Shown: positions 1 through 9,481, counted from the stretch's first letter. The stretch is 64,000 nt of DNA from Aciduricibacillus chroicocephali (GCF_030762805.1 NZ_CP129113.1:2184001-2248000); one strand, 5' to 3'. Numbers and translations: made by a program. The notes: generated from the sequence alone by a model not told the origin.

Positions 1-605
1 ATGCCGCCAGGTCTAAGCACAACAGGCAGCTTACCAGTACAATCAATGACAGTTGATTCCACACCAATTCCAGTCGCTCCACCATCGACAATGCAGGCAA
101 TTTTGCCATCAAGATCTTCAGCGACATGAAAGGCTGTCGTCGGACTTGGCTTGCCTGATGTATTCGCGCTCGGTGCCGCAATTGGACAACCACTCTCCCG
201 GATCAGGGCGAGCGCGAGCGGATGGTCAGGAATTCGGATGCCGACTGTCGCAAGCCCTGCTGTTACGTTATCGGCAAGGCCACCTCTATGCGGAAGAACA
301 TATGTGATTGGCCCAGGTGAAAAGCGGTCCATCAGCTTCTCTGCATAATCAGGAATTTCCTGTACGAGTTCCCGACAATGTTCCACAGATGCAACATGGA
401 CAATAAGAGGATTATCCTGAGGTCGGCCTTTCGCAGCAAATATTCCACTCACTGCCACTTCATTCGCCGCATCCGCTCCAAGCCCATAAACCGTCTCAGT
501 CGGGAATGCAACAAGTTCCCCTTTCGCCAACAGGGCAGCTGCTTTTTTTATTTTTTCTTCATCTATATGAATATCCGTTATCTTTAAATGTTCTGTTTTC
601 ATCAT
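1..605 (-). CDS. ywlC: Sua5/YrdC/YwlC threonylcarbamoyl-AMP synthase, C-terminus cut by window edge
   Basis: Makes threonylcarbamoyl-AMP from threonine, bicarbonate and ATP, the first step of the t6A37 modification of tRNAs reading ANN codons; cytoplasmic. Reading the minus strand from an ATG pair at 605/602 gives an uninterrupted YrdC fold: the FPTETVYGLG motif near residue 35, KGRP about 25 residues later, and SANTSG further on, all typical of nucleotide and carbonate binding. AAGAGGT lies just upstream of the start. Only about 200 residues are present; the usual C-terminal Sua5 domain lies beyond base 1. Neighbouring spoIIR, prmC and prfA match the B. subtilis order, which supports the YwlC assignment. 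Confidence 0.93.
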   Translation of the reverse strand, partial: MMKTEHLKITDIHIDEEKIKKAAALLAKGELVAFPTETVYGLGADAANEVAVSGIFAAKGRPQDNPLIVHVASVEHCRELVQEIPDYAEKLMDRFSPGPITYVLPHRGGLADNVTAGLATVGIRIPDHPLALALIRESGCPIAAPSANTSGKPSPTTAFHVAEDLDGKIACIVDGGATGIGVESTVIDCTGKLPVVLRPGG

Positions 606-691
606 ATCCGCTACCTCTTTTCCTTCTTACATTTTAGCGGATTGACTTTGTTTGTGCAAAAAAGCATCCAGCTCTAAATCCAATTCCCAAC

Positions 692-869
692 TTATTCACA
701 TTATCCACAGAAAAACAGCTAAAAACAAAACTGCCCATGCATTTTATACACAGGCAGTTTTTTAAGAACGCTGATTTTATCGGATATTATTTTATCAAAA
801 AGTAATTATACACATTTTGTCGAATTTTTACACAACTTATTCACATGGCTATGTGGATACTGTGCATAG
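692..869. promoter_or_regulatory. DnaA-box cluster between ywlC and the GNAT-like gene
   Basis: The ~300-bp gap holds five exact matches to the DnaA box TTATNCACA, all in the plus orientation: 692-700 (TTATTCACA), 701-709 (TTATCCACA, directly abutting), 744-752 (TTATACACA), 806-814 (TTATACACA) and 837-845 (TTATTCACA). Three single-mismatch boxes follow: 826-834 on plus, and 852-860 and 861-869 on minus. B. subtilis is known to have DnaA-box clusters away from oriC, and I recall one being at ywlC; the position here suggests the site is conserved. Its role in titrating DnaA or controlling nearby genes is inferred. Confidence 0.75.
727..763 (-). terminator. Rho-independent terminator after the GNAT-like gene
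   Basis: AAAACTGCC (727-735) pairs with GGCAGTTTT (753-761) round a 17-nt loop, with T-rich flanks on both strands. It lies downstream of the minus-strand operon ending at 907. One DnaA box (744-752) sits in the loop. Confidence 0.7.
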
Positions 870-906
870 TTTTCTGAATTCAATCTTATTCATGAAAACT
901 GTCCAC

Positions 907-1308
907 TTAGCAAACTTGATAAATCCACCAATTGCCAATCTTTTCACCTGTTTGTCCAGAGCTTGCTGGGGATTCTTGTGGACTGAATTGCAAAGCTTCC
1001 AACAAGATATCCAGTGCCGGCTGATGACTGTGGACATGTACTTGCCTCGTTTGCTGCTCTCTTGCCAGAAGAAGAATCGCTTCAAGAATGTATGGCAATC
1101 TTGCAGCTTCTTCTCTTTCAATGAATAGTTGCTTGAGCCATCGGTCTTCGAAGCTCTGCTTTTCCAGAACAAAGCAGCCGATAATCTTGCCCGGAATTCT
1201 AATAACATATCCTTCGTTCGCAAGCGTACGTACATCAATTGACCGGTTCTTCGTTACAAAAGATTGCAGCTCTTCAAAAATCGCCTCATTGGCTTGGATC
1301 AATTCCAC
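907..1308 (-). CDS. Small GNAT-like acetyltransferase-type protein
   Basis: About 133 residues. The layout resembles the GNAT fold: an N-terminal helix, a strand pair (GYVIRIPGKIIGCFVLE), a middle section with LKQLFIEREEA, and a C-terminal helix-strand. No clear acetyl-CoA P-loop (Q/RxxGxG/A) can be picked out, so activity is uncertain. The GTG at 1308 is preferred because AGAGGTGG lies 5-6 bases upstream; an alternative GTG at 1317 overlaps that ribosome site. B. subtilis also has a predicted acetyltransferase gene (ywlB) close to ywlC, so this may be its counterpart. Substrate unknown. Confidence 0.6.
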   Translation of the reverse strand: MELIQANEAIFEELQSFVTKNRSIDVRTLANEGYVIRIPGKIIGCFVLEKQSFEDRWLKQLFIEREEAARLPYILEAILLLAREQQTRQVHVHSHQPALDILLEALQFSPQESPASSGQTGEKIGNWWIYQVC

Positions 1309-1367
1309 GATTTCCACCTCTTCTATAAGTTTGTCATTTGCTAGATTGTATGCGGCAATCTATCTGT

Positions 1368-1964
1368 TCATGACAAACCGAGCCATTCCAATAGGAAAAA
1401 CTTCACTTTAACTTCCTGTTTCGGTTGTTTCGGCAGGCCGTCTTCAGAAGCAGTTGTCGTACCGAATGAGAAGTCTAGGAAGCAGAGCGGCGGGAAGAGA
1501 ACACACCACCAGTTGGCACCTTCGCCTTTGCCAAGTGTAATGAGTACTGCCTCATATTCACCTGCAGGATATACATAGTTTCCGTACATTTTAACCGGGA
1601 ACTGAATGTTCTTTCCATACTCTACCTTGACCGTCTGACTGCTCTTCTCTTCTGCTAGTACTTCGGCTGCCATTTGCTGAATTGTATCTGTTTTAGAAGC
1701 AATCAGCTTGCGTGCTTCTTCAATGTCATCAATATCTTCAACCCATACTGCGATCTCTTCACTAATGCGATCGCGGACTTTACGCTTTAATCTCTGGTCT
1801 GCATCATTGTCACTGTTAGCGAGAATGCGCAAACGAATTGCTTCATCCGGGATGACCTGATAATCTTCTGCATTTGCTTTATCTGTATTTATAAGAGAAA
1901 GTACGTTCACGATTATAAAATAAATAACAATAATTGCGATTGAGTAAGTAATTAGTTTTTTCAT
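1368..1964 (-). CDS. spoIIR: Stage II sporulation protein R
   Basis: Forespore-made signalling protein, secreted into the intermembrane space, where it triggers SpoIIGA to process pro-sigma-E in the mother cell. 198 residues (B. subtilis about 224). A membrane anchor or signal occupies residues 5-25. The family blocks are clear: EAIRLRILANSD near residue 42, the helical KRKVRDRI segment, and the NWWCVLFPPLCFLD block near 152. AGGGGG lies about 9 bases before the ATG. In this family transcription is normally sigma-F dependent; I could not identify a convincing sigma-F promoter in the 80 bases upstream. Its place after prfA-prmC matches B. subtilis. Confidence 0.95.
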   Translation of the reverse strand: MKKLITYSIAIIVIYFIIVNVLSLINTDKANAEDYQVIPDEAIRLRILANSDNDADQRLKRKVRDRISEEIAVWVEDIDDIEEARKLIASKTDTIQQMAAEVLAEEKSSQTVKVEYGKNIQFPVKMYGNYVYPAGEYEAVLITLGKGEGANWWCVLFPPLCFLDFSFGTTTASEDGLPKQPKQEVKVKFFLLEWLGLS

Positions 1965-2044
1965 TTGCCAGTACCCCCTGAACCTTTGTAAGAGTCAGTA
2001 TGGGCACGCTGGCAAAATATTAAACTCACAAATTAAAAAATCTA

Positions 2045-2905
2045 TTAATCTTTCTTTTGCATTGTTACGATTCGGTCTTTGCCATTGATGTCTTTTAAGG
2101 TCTGTATGTGAGCCTCTGGGAATTTGTTTCGGATAATCGTCGGCACCGTTTCTCCCTGATCATGGCCGATTTCGAACACGATACCACCTTCTGGATTCAA
2201 GACTGCGCTTGATTGCTGCACAATTGCTTCATACGCAGCAAGCCCATCGTTCTCTGCAAACAAAGCCATCTCCGGGTCGTATTCAGTTACTGTCCGTGAG
2301 AGATTTGGTTTTTCATTATAGGGAATGTACGGCGGGTTCGAAACGATGAGATCGACTTTTTCACCCGCTTCTATTAACGGCTCCAGGAAACTTCCGTGCA
2401 TGAATCTCACATCCGCTCCAAGTTCAGCAGCATTTTCCCTGGCTACATGAAGTGCTTTTTCGGACAAATCAATAGCCATTACCTCGGCTCCAGGCAGTTC
2501 AAGCGCCAATGTAATGCCGATAATGCCGCTCCCTGTCCCGACATCGACAATGCGGAAAAAATCGTTATTCATTGTCTTCGCTATCCGTATGGCTTCTGCA
2601 ACAACTTCTTCTGTCTCAGGTCTTGGAATAAGCACGTCGCGGTTCACTTTTAACATGCGACCATAGAATTCCTCCATGCCGATCAGATGCTGGACTGGAA
2701 CTCCGGTCTGAGCATGGTTTTCCACATCATTGTGAAAGTGAGCGAGCTTTTCCTCATCAACCGTTTCACGCATTTTCATGAAAAAATCATTGCGTGAAAG
2801 ACCTAAATGATGCTGCAGAAGAATTTCTGCAACACGTGGTTCCGCTCCGTTCTTTTCCAAAAAAAGAGAAGCCCGTTTCAGGACTTCATACAATTTTGTT
2901 TCCAT
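2045..2905 (-). CDS. prmC: Peptide chain release factor N5-glutamine methyltransferase
   Basis: Methylates the glutamine of the GGQ motif of release factors RF1 and RF2 using S-adenosylmethionine. 286 residues: a helical N-terminal substrate-binding domain (1-90), then a Rossmann methyltransferase domain with the SAM-binding VDVGTGSGIIG near residue 117 and the catalytic SNPPYIPY near 188. It starts two bases after the prfA stop, with its ribosome site (GGAG) inside the last prfA codons, so the enzyme and its substrate are translationally coupled. The B. subtilis gene ywkF, which follows prmC there, is absent. Confidence 0.96.
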   Translation of the reverse strand: METKLYEVLKRASLFLEKNGAEPRVAEILLQHHLGLSRNDFFMKMRETVDEEKLAHFHNDVENHAQTGVPVQHLIGMEEFYGRMLKVNRDVLIPRPETEEVVAEAIRIAKTMNNDFFRIVDVGTGSGIIGITLALELPGAEVMAIDLSEKALHVARENAAELGADVRFMHGSFLEPLIEAGEKVDLIVSNPPYIPYNEKPNLSRTVTEYDPEMALFAENDGLAAYEAIVQQSSAVLNPEGGIVFEIGHDQGETVPTIIRNKFPEAHIQTLKDINGKDRIVTMQKKD

Positions 2906-2907
2906 TC

Positions 2908-3978
<1,071 letters not shown>

Positions 3979-4007
3979 AATTGTCCACCTCTCTCATTAA
4001 CAGTCCT

Positions 4008-4037
4008 ATTATAGTATACCCGCTGTACAAGGGTCAA
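4008..4037 (-). promoter_or_regulatory. Sigma-A promoter of prfA-prmC
   Basis: Reading the minus strand: TTGACC (4037-4032), an 18-base spacer, TATAAT (4013-4008). About 30 bases separate the -10 box from the prfA GTG. Confidence 0.7.
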
Positions 4038-4074
4038 AGTAATGTTTGAATAGCACTTTCTCTTTTAAAAAATT

Positions 4075-4108
4075 AAGGCATGCAGAATCGCTTTGAACTG
4101 CATGCCTT
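4075..4108 (-). terminator. Terminator of the SulP transporter gene
   Basis: AAGGCATGCAG (4075-4085) pairs exactly with CTGCATGCCTT (4098-4108). On the minus strand it is followed by TTAATTTTTTAAAAG, a U-rich tract. Confidence 0.8.
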
Positions 4109-4145
4109 GCTTTCGCTGTCTGTTTATTAAAAATGAAGCCTGTTA

Positions 4146-5600
4146 TTAAGAATGGTTCGTTTTTGTTTCGTGTATAGCGAGCCTGTTCAACAATTTACGA
4201 CTCGATTCATTCACTCCCAATACAGTAACCTCATTCTCTTTTTCCTTATACTTCATAATCACTTTATCGACTGCGCCTACTCCGGAATCATCCCAAATAT
4301 GCGCTTCTGTGAAGTCGATAATGATTTCTTTATTAGTCAGATCCATATCAAATGCATCAACGAATGATTCGACTGAAGCGAAGAACAATTGACCTTTTAT
4401 TTTATAGATAATCTTGCTGTTCTGCAGTTGTTCGGTAACTTTGATTTTTGAGATTTTCGCAACAAATGTAATCGCGCTGAGGATGACTCCGGCAATGACT
4501 CCTTTGGACAGATCATGTGTCATTAGGACAATAACGACTGTAACAACCATAACCACCGCATCAGACTTAGGAGCTTTCTTCAAATAAGCAAAAGAACCCC
4601 AGTCAAATGTGCCGATACATACCATAATCATGATTCCTGCAAGTACCGGCATCGGAATTTTTACAACGAGGTCACCAAGAACGAGAATGAGGAATATTAG
4701 GAAAGCCCCAGCAACAAATGTGGAAAGTCTCTTTCTCCCGCCCGATTTTACATTGATGACAGACTGACCAATCATTGCACAACCGGCCATGCCTCCGAAG
4801 AAGCCATTGATAAAGTTCGCAATCCCCTGACCGCGTGCTTCTCTATTCTTATTACTCCCTGTATCTGTCATGTCATCGACAATGGATGATGTGAGTAATG
4901 TCTCAACTAGCCCGACTATAGCTAGAGAAATAGAATACGGGAAGATGATTTTGAACGTCTCCCATGTAAATGGAACGTCCGGAATAAGGAAACTAGGCAA
5001 AGACTTTGTAATTTCTCCAAGGTCTCCTACTGTTCGTAAATCCAGATGGCCGTATACCGCAATCGCTGTCAAAACGACGATCGCGATGAGCGGTGCCGGA
5101 ATTGCCTTGAAGAACCTCGGTACGATGTATACAATCAATAGAGTGACCGCTACGAAAATATAAGTCATATTCGAGATATTGAAGAAATGCGGCACCTGAG
5201 CCATGAAGATCATAATGGCCAAAGCATTGACAAATCCAATCATGACTGCGCGCGGTATGAATTTCATCAGCCTTGCAATTTTACAGGCACCGAAGATGAA
5301 CTGAAGCACTCCTGTCAAAATCGTCGCAGCAAGCAAATATTGAAGCCCAAATTCCTTTACGAGCGGAGCCATGACGAGTGCCATCGCCCCTGTCGCAGCC
5401 GAGATCATTGCAGGTCTGCCGCCCGCGAAGGAAATAATAATCGCAATACAGAAAGATGCATAAAGCCCAACCATCGGATCGACTCCCGCAATGATTGAGA
5501 ACGCGAGTGCTTCCGGTATAAGGGCCAATGCAACGACAATTCCAGACAGAATATCTGCCCGGACATTTGAAAACCATTCCTGTTTTATTTTTTCAACCAT
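4146..5600 (-). CDS. SulP-family anion transporter with STAS domain
   Basis: 484 residues. The membrane part (about 20-390) has some ten hydrophobic segments and the SulP features [14 protein letters not shown] near residue 28, GLYASF near 45 and the [13 protein letters not shown] block near 61. A cytoplasmic STAS domain occupies roughly 395-484, with the DDSGVGAVD loop. Family members carry sulfate, bicarbonate or dicarboxylates; the substrate here cannot be told. AGGAG precedes the ATG. It occupies the variable interval between prfA and tdk, where B. subtilis has racA and ywk genes, so it is likely a lineage-specific insertion. It ends at the terminator at 4075-4108. Confidence 0.9.
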   Translation of the reverse strand: MVEKIKQEWFSNVRADILSGIVVALALIPEALAFSIIAGVDPMVGLYASFCIAIIISFAGGRPAMISAATGAMALVMAPLVKEFGLQYLLAATILTGVLQFIFGACKIARLMKFIPRAVMIGFVNALAIMIFMAQVPHFFNISNMTYIFVAVTLLIVYIVPRFFKAIPAPLIAIVVLTAIAVYGHLDLRTVGDLGEITKSLPSFLIPDVPFTWETFKIIFPYSISLAIVGLVETLLTSSIVDDMTDTGSNKNREARGQGIANFINGFFGGMAGCAMIGQSVINVKSGGRKRLSTFVAGAFLIFLILVLGDLVVKIPMPVLAGIMIMVCIGTFDWGSFAYLKKAPKSDAVVMVVTVVIVLMTHDLSKGVIAGVILSAITFVAKISKIKVTEQLQNSKIIYKIKGQLFFASVESFVDAFDMDLTNKEIIIDFTEAHIWDDSGVGAVDKVIMKYKEKENEVTVLGVNESSRKLLNRLAIHETKTNHS

Positions 5601-5745
5601 GATGTGTTCTCCTATCTATTCAGTAAAATACTATGAAAGTATAAATTGATATTTCCCTCAAACAGTTTATCACCTATTTTCCCATAAAGGAACCATTTCG
5701 GGAAAATCAGTAGAAAGCTATGCTATTAATTATCTGGAGGATTTT

Positions 5746-6288
5746 ATGATCATTGGATATATGCGGCCGAATTCCGAAGATGAGAACTGTGAGAAACAAT
5801 TGACATTGCTAAAGAAACACGGTTGTGATGAATTTTTCGTGGAAACCCACGCTTCAGCAAAGAGAAGAGTGGAGCTGCAGTCGCTGCTGTCAAAGTTATC
5901 CCCTGGGGATAAGATTGTGTTCGAACGGCTCTTCACACTTGGGGATTCAACAAAACATCTAAAAGAAATGATTGATGAAATAGAAAGTAAATCCGCTTTC
6001 CTCCATTCCATTTGGGAAAAGATCGATACGAGCGATCAAACAGATTATCCATTTAGCGAAATCGTTCATCATTTGGCGAATTTCCAAAGCGATATGATTA
6101 GTGAAAGCACGAAAAAAGGGCTGTATGAAGCGAAGCAAAAAGGCACTTCTGCCGGTCGTCCCCGCAAACCGGACGAGAATGTAAAACGCGCAATCACAAT
6201 GTATGAAAGCAAGAAATACACCCTTGAGGAAATTAAACAAGAAACAGGCATCAGCAAATCGACTTTATACCGTTATCTAGAAAAATGA
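5746..6288 (+). CDS. Degenerate serine recombinase (resolvase-like) with C-terminal HTH
   Basis: 180 residues with the two-part layout of small resolvases/invertases: N-terminal catalytic-type domain (1-125) and C-terminal Hin-like HTH (GRPRKPDEN at 137-145, helix-turn-helix about 158-178). In active enzymes the N-terminus reads GYxRVST; here it reads GYMRPNSEDEN, so the nucleophilic serine aligns with Asn9. Of the two arginines in the DRLxR motif the first is kept (Arg61) and the second is Thr64. I infer loss of recombination activity with DNA binding kept. GGAGG lies 8-9 bases before the ATG. Single gene, convergent with tdk. Ser10 could in principle act as nucleophile if the alignment shifts by one. 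Confidence 0.8.
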   Translation: MIIGYMRPNSEDENCEKQLTLLKKHGCDEFFVETHASAKRRVELQSLLSKLSPGDKIVFERLFTLGDSTKHLKEMIDEIESKSAFLHSIWEKIDTSDQTDYPFSEIVHHLANFQSDMISESTKKGLYEAKQKGTSAGRPRKPDENVKRAITMYESKKYTLEEIKQETGISKSTLYRYLEK

Positions 6289-6301
6289 ATTTCCAAGTAA
6301 A

Positions 6302-6329
6302 AAAGGAGTGGCAAGATCACCACTCCTTT
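6302..6329. terminator. Bidirectional terminator between the recombinase-like gene and tdk
   Basis: AAAGGAGTGG (6302-6311) pairs with CCACTCCTTT (6320-6329) round an 8-base loop, with A/T-rich flanks on both sides. It separates two convergent genes. Confidence 0.85.
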
Positions 6330-6339
6330 CTGTTCTGTC

Positions 6340-6972
6340 TTATTGCTTTTCTTGCAATGTACAAAGCTGGCTTTTGCTAAGCGGGTGTCCCGGCACATCA
6401 TGATGGTGGCGACATCTCGGTTCATAGCTTTCCGATGCTCCAACGAGAATAATAGGATCTTCATAAGAAGCCGGCGCTCCATCAATAAGTCGCTGCGTCC
6501 GTGTTGCCGGACCACCGCAAATCGGGCAAATGGCCGAAAGCTTGGTCACAAATTCAGCAATCGCAAACAGCTCTGGCATTGGTCCAAATGGCTCTCCTCG
6601 AAAATCTGTATCGAGTCCTGCTACGATGACCCGGATACCTTCATCAGCAAGCTGCTGCACCGCACCGACGATCGCACTGTCGAAAAATTGGACTTCATCT
6701 ATTGCGACAATGTCAATTTTCTTTCGCTCAGCTGCCAATTCCTTTAGAAGCTCTTCCGTATTATCCACAGGACGCGCCAATGTTTTTGTCCCATTGTGGG
6801 AAACGACGTCACTTTTTGCATAACGATCGTCAATTCTCGGCTTAAAAACCCGGATATCCAGATGTGCATAAGTCGCTCGCTTCACCCGACGGATCAGCTC
6901 CTCGGATTTACCAGAGAACATGCTGCCGGCAATCACTTCAATCCAGCCGTCCTGTTTCATATATTCCTGCAT
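6340..6972 (-). CDS. tdk: Thymidine kinase
   Basis: Phosphorylates thymidine to dTMP in pyrimidine salvage. 210 residues, type II (bacterial/human TK1-like). P-loop GSMFSGKS at residues 16-23; the Walker B-like DEVQFFD near 93; the lasso region with YEPRCRHHH, and the zinc ligands CPIC plus the C-terminal Cys. The start at 6972 has AGGAG upstream; MKQ at residue 5 is an alternative start. Faces the rpmE-rho block as in B. subtilis. Confidence 0.96.
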   Translation of the reverse strand: MQEYMKQDGWIEVIAGSMFSGKSEELIRRVKRATYAHLDIRVFKPRIDDRYAKSDVVSHNGTKTLARPVDNTEELLKELAAERKKIDIVAIDEVQFFDSAIVGAVQQLADEGIRVIVAGLDTDFRGEPFGPMPELFAIAEFVTKLSAICPICGGPATRTQRLIDGAPASYEDPIILVGASESYEPRCRHHHDVPGHPLSKSQLCTLQEKQ

Positions 6973-7124
6973 CTCTTCTTCATCTCCTGACAGTTAGATT
7001 CCGATTCATCTACATTAGCATATTTGGAGAGCTTGAAGAAGGAACATCTCCTCTGATTGGACAGATTTTTACCGTATGTTTTGGAAAAAATTCCGGACCC
7101 CTGCTTGCATTTTCCAAACAAAAG

Positions 7125-7158
7125 AAAAAACCGCGGAACAGAGATGTTCACGCGGTTT
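7125..7158 (-). terminator. Terminator after rpmE
   Basis: Minus strand: AAACCGCG, then GAACA-TCTC-TGTTC, then CCGCGGTTTTTTC. A long stem with a UCUC loop and a run of six T, 40 bases after the rpmE stop. Confidence 0.9.
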
Positions 7159-7195
7159 ATCGGAAACTTGCGGCAAGCCGCATATTCCGTAATTA

Positions 7196-7438
7196 TTAGA
7201 GATTGTATTTCTTTTTGAAACGATCAACACGTCCGCCGACTTTGTCAGCTTTCTGCTTACCAGTGTAGAACGGATGTGTGTCAGAGCTGATTTCAACACG
7301 GATTACAGGGTAAGTGTTGCCATCTTCCCACTCGATTGTTTCGTCAGAAGATTTAGTAGAACCGCTCAAGAATTTGAAGTCTGAGCTAGAATCAAGAAAT
7401 ACAACTTTGCGGTATTCCGGATGGATATCCTGTTTCAT
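7196..7438 (-). CDS. rpmE2: Ribosomal protein bL31, type B (cysteine-free)
   Basis: 80-residue large-subunit ribosomal protein. The [16 protein letters not shown] start and [13 protein letters not shown] block are type B (YtiA-like); the CxxC zinc ligands of type A L31 are absent. The ATG at 7438 is chosen over upstream in-frame ATGs because AAGGAG lies 8-9 bases before it and the protein then has the family length. It sits at the rho-tdk locus where B. subtilis keeps the zinc-binding rpmE. No Zur-box-like palindrome is visible upstream. A sigma-A promoter is at 7533-7561. Confidence 0.95.
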   Translation of the reverse strand: MKQDIHPEYRKVVFLDSSSDFKFLSGSTKSSDETIEWEDGNTYPVIRVEISSDTHPFYTGKQKADKVGGRVDRFKKKYNL

Positions 7439-7532
7439 TATAATACGCTCCTTATGCCCTGAATCCTTTGGAAACAGAGTTGTTTTGAGAGTCTTAGGAG
7501 ACATTAGGTCCACGTTCAACTCACATTTCTAC

Positions 7533-7561
7533 ATTATAACAGCGCAACTCAACCTTTGCAA
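7533..7561 (-). promoter_or_regulatory. Sigma-A promoter of rpmE2
   Basis: Minus strand: TTGCAA (7561-7556), 17-base spacer, TATAAT (7538-7533). This leaves about 85-90 bases of untranslated leader before the rpmE2 start. Confidence 0.6.
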
Positions 7562-7621
7562 GACATGTCAGAAAAAGAAAAACAGCTGAAATTGAATTGC
7601 GTCCAAGTTCTGGAGTGATAT

Positions 7622-7660
7622 GCACGGGTTGCTGTTAGAAACCTGGTATCTATCCCGTGC
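7622..7660. other. Long-loop inverted repeat upstream of the rpmE2 promoter
   Basis: GCACGGG (7622-7628) is complementary to CCCGTGC (7654-7660) across a 25-base loop. It lies between the structured elements at 7675-7934 and the rpmE2 promoter. No T-run follows on either strand, so it is not an obvious terminator. Function unknown. Confidence 0.35.
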
Positions 7661-7674
7661 GCTTGTTTGAGATA

Positions 7675-7799
7675 AGCCCGGTAAGCTCTATTTTATTTAA
7701 TCCGGCTCTCCGGGCTAGGAGCTGGCGTCATAGTCAATCGCTGCGCCGGATGCTAAGAACCGCATCCTCTGCACCGCTTGTCTATGAGCGGCGCTCCTT
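7675..7799 (-). repeat. Structured intergenic element, copy A (3' of rho)
   Basis: Read on the minus strand, this forms a long irregular stem (7797-7782 with 7733-7718: GGAGCG..GCTCATAG against CTATGACGCC.GCTCC), an apical hairpin GGATGC/GCATCC (7767-7762 with 7753-7748), and a 3' part in which CCGG brackets an A/T-rich stretch before ACCGGGCT. Copy B next to it keeps the same plan. The two copies share the 3' box almost exactly, but the stem bases differ in compensating ways. Orientation is inferred from the neighbouring genes. The family is unknown to me. Confidence 0.6.
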
Positions 7800-7803
7800 A
7801 ACG

Positions 7804-7934
7804 AGCCCGGTAAGCTCTATTTTTTAATCCGGTTCAACTGGCTAGAAACTTGCGTCATAAGTCTTTCTCCTACAAAGTCCAAAATCAGGACTTTTCCGGT
7901 GAAATGCTTATGAGCTGCGTTTCTGGAAGAGCCA
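7804..7934 (-). repeat. Structured intergenic element, copy B (3' of rho)
   Basis: Same architecture as copy A: outer stem 7923-7907 with 7861-7845 (GAAACGCAGCTCATAAG against CTTATGACGC.AGTTTC), apical hairpin AAGTCC/GGACTT (7893-7888 with 7880-7875), and the 3' CCGG-A/T-rich-ACCGGGCT box. It begins 9 bases after the rho stop, so it would be the 3' untranslated region of rho unless it has its own promoter. No T-run terminator follows rho otherwise. Confidence 0.6.
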
Positions 7935-7942
7935 GTTTCACA

Positions 7943-9214
7943 CTATTTTTTCCTCTTCATTTCTTCCTCTACCTGCGCTAGGAAGTCTTCGTTGCTTTTT
8001 GTGTTGCGGAGTTTTTTCAGGAAGCGTTCGAGGAATTCATGGGAGTCCTGCATTGATTTGCGCATGGCCCAAGCTTTCTCGAGATCTTCTTTTGGCAGAA
8101 GTAGTTCTTCTTTTCGTGTCCCGGAACGCAAAATATCGATTGCCGGGAAGATGCGGCGTTCAGCGAGCTGGCGATCGAGATGGAGTTCCATATTGCCTGT
8201 TCCTTTGAATTCCTCATAAATAACGTCATCCATGCGTGAACCTGTATCAACAAGCGCTGTAGCAAGGATTGTCAGACTTCCGCCTTCTTCAATGTTGCGT
8301 GCTGCTCCGAAGAATCGTTTCGGACGGTGGAATGCTGCCGGGTCAATACCACCAGAAAGTGTCCGTCCGCTTGGTGGAATCGCCAAGTTGTACGCACGGG
8401 CGAGTCTAGTAATGCTATCCATAAGAATAACGACATCGCGCTTATGCTCTACAAGACGCATCGCCCGCTCCAGCACAAGCTCAGAAACTCGGATATGGCT
8501 TTCCGGTACTTCATCGAAAGTCGAGCTGACAACATCAACATTCGGATGAACGGAGCGCTCAATGTCTGTTACTTCCTCAGGACGTTCGTCAACGAGAAGG
8601 ATGATCAGCTTCGTATCCGGGTGATTTGTTGATATGCTGTGGGCAATTTGCTTAAGCAAAATTGTCTTACCCGCCTTTGGTGCAGCAACAATAAGACCGC
8701 GCTGCCCGAAGCCGACTGGAGCCATCATATCCATAATTCGCGTCGACAATTGGTTTTGTTCCGTTTCCATCTTCATAAGACGATCCGGATAGAGGGCAGT
8801 AAGTGCCGGGAAGTGAACACGTTCCTTCGCTGAATCAGGATTCTGGCCATTGACTGCATCTACATGCAACAGACCGAAGTAGCGCTCATTTTCTTTAGGC
8901 GGACGCACTTTTCCGGAAACTTTATCCCCATTACGTAAATCAAATCGGCGAATTTGAGATGCAGAAATGTAAATGTCCTCTGCACTTGGCGCATAGTTGA
9001 TCGGACGCAAAAATCCGAATCCTTCCGAAGGGATGATTTCAAGAATACCATCCATGAAGAAGAACCCGTCTTTTTCCGCCTGCGCTTTCAAAATAGCGAA
9101 AATGAGTTCACGTTTTGTCAGTTTGGCATAATACGAGACTTTGTACTCGCGTGCCAGATTATAGATTTCTTTCAAAGTCAAAGTTTCCAGTTTTGATATT
9201 GTCAATCCGCTCAT
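7943..9214 (-). CDS. rho: Transcription termination factor Rho
   Basis: Hexameric RNA helicase that ends transcription. 423 residues (B. subtilis about 427). N-terminal SAP-like and OB RNA-binding domain (about 50-130; EGFGFLRP motif), then a RecA-type ATPase with Walker [10 protein letters not shown] near residue 178, Walker [15 protein letters not shown] near 265, and the Q/R-loop region. No large Asn/Gln-rich insert is present. The start at 9214 has only a weak GGCGTGA-type ribosome site. Order glpX-rho-rpmE follows B. subtilis. Downstream lie two structured repeats instead of a simple terminator. Confidence 0.97.
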   Translation of the reverse strand: MSGLTISKLETLTLKEIYNLAREYKVSYYAKLTKRELIFAILKAQAEKDGFFFMDGILEIIPSEGFGFLRPINYAPSAEDIYISASQIRRFDLRNGDKVSGKVRPPKENERYFGLLHVDAVNGQNPDSAKERVHFPALTALYPDRLMKMETEQNQLSTRIMDMMAPVGFGQRGLIVAAPKAGKTILLKQIAHSISTNHPDTKLIILLVDERPEEVTDIERSVHPNVDVVSSTFDEVPESHIRVSELVLERAMRLVEHKRDVVILMDSITRLARAYNLAIPPSGRTLSGGIDPAAFHRPKRFFGAARNIEEGGSLTILATALVDTGSRMDDVIYEEFKGTGNMELHLDRQLAERRIFPAIDILRSGTRKEELLLPKEDLEKAWAMRKSMQDSHEFLERFLKKLRNTKSNEDFLAQVEEEMKRKK

Positions 9215-9409
9215 TCTATTATCACGCCTATTCTTATGAGTTATTTAAAAAAGTGAGATTCGATTTCCAATTGGAGGATCAAACTGGCAGCAGAAGCTGT
9301 AACAGATTGATCGGTTGAAGGCAATTGTAGAAGCTATATGATAGAAGTTTGCAATCTTGCATTTGCCGGTGTAACAGGAACCGCTAATTCAATAAAAAAA
9401 TCAGAAAAA

Positions 9410-9429
9410 TGCCGACAGATAATGCGGCA
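9410..9429 (-). terminator. Second terminator after glpX
   Basis: Minus strand TGCCG/CGGCA stem with a 10-base loop, followed by TTTTTCTGATTTTTTT. With the stem at 9445-9473 it forms a tandem terminator between glpX and rho. Confidence 0.7.
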
Positions 9430-9444
9430 ACTTTCATGAAAAAG

Positions 9445-9473
9445 CAGCTGCAGCGGATGAGCCGCCGCAGCTG
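9445..9473 (-). terminator. First terminator after glpX
   Basis: Minus strand CAGCTGCGGCGG pairs, with a small internal mismatch, with CCGCTGCAGCTG, followed by GCTTTTTC. It starts just after the glpX stop codon. The rest of the 9215-9481 gap shows no other clear feature. Confidence 0.7.
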
Positions 9474-9481
9474 GTTCTTAA

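Noticed and set aside
5746-6288. A site-specific inversion system around the recombinase-like gene.
   Set aside because: No inverted recombination sites or invertible promoter could be found nearby and the catalytic serine appears to be lost.
7675-7934. Calling the structured repeats the known Bacillaceae-1 RNA.
   Set aside because: That motif is described with RUCCU terminal loops; the apical loops here do not fit on the strand where both copies share structure.
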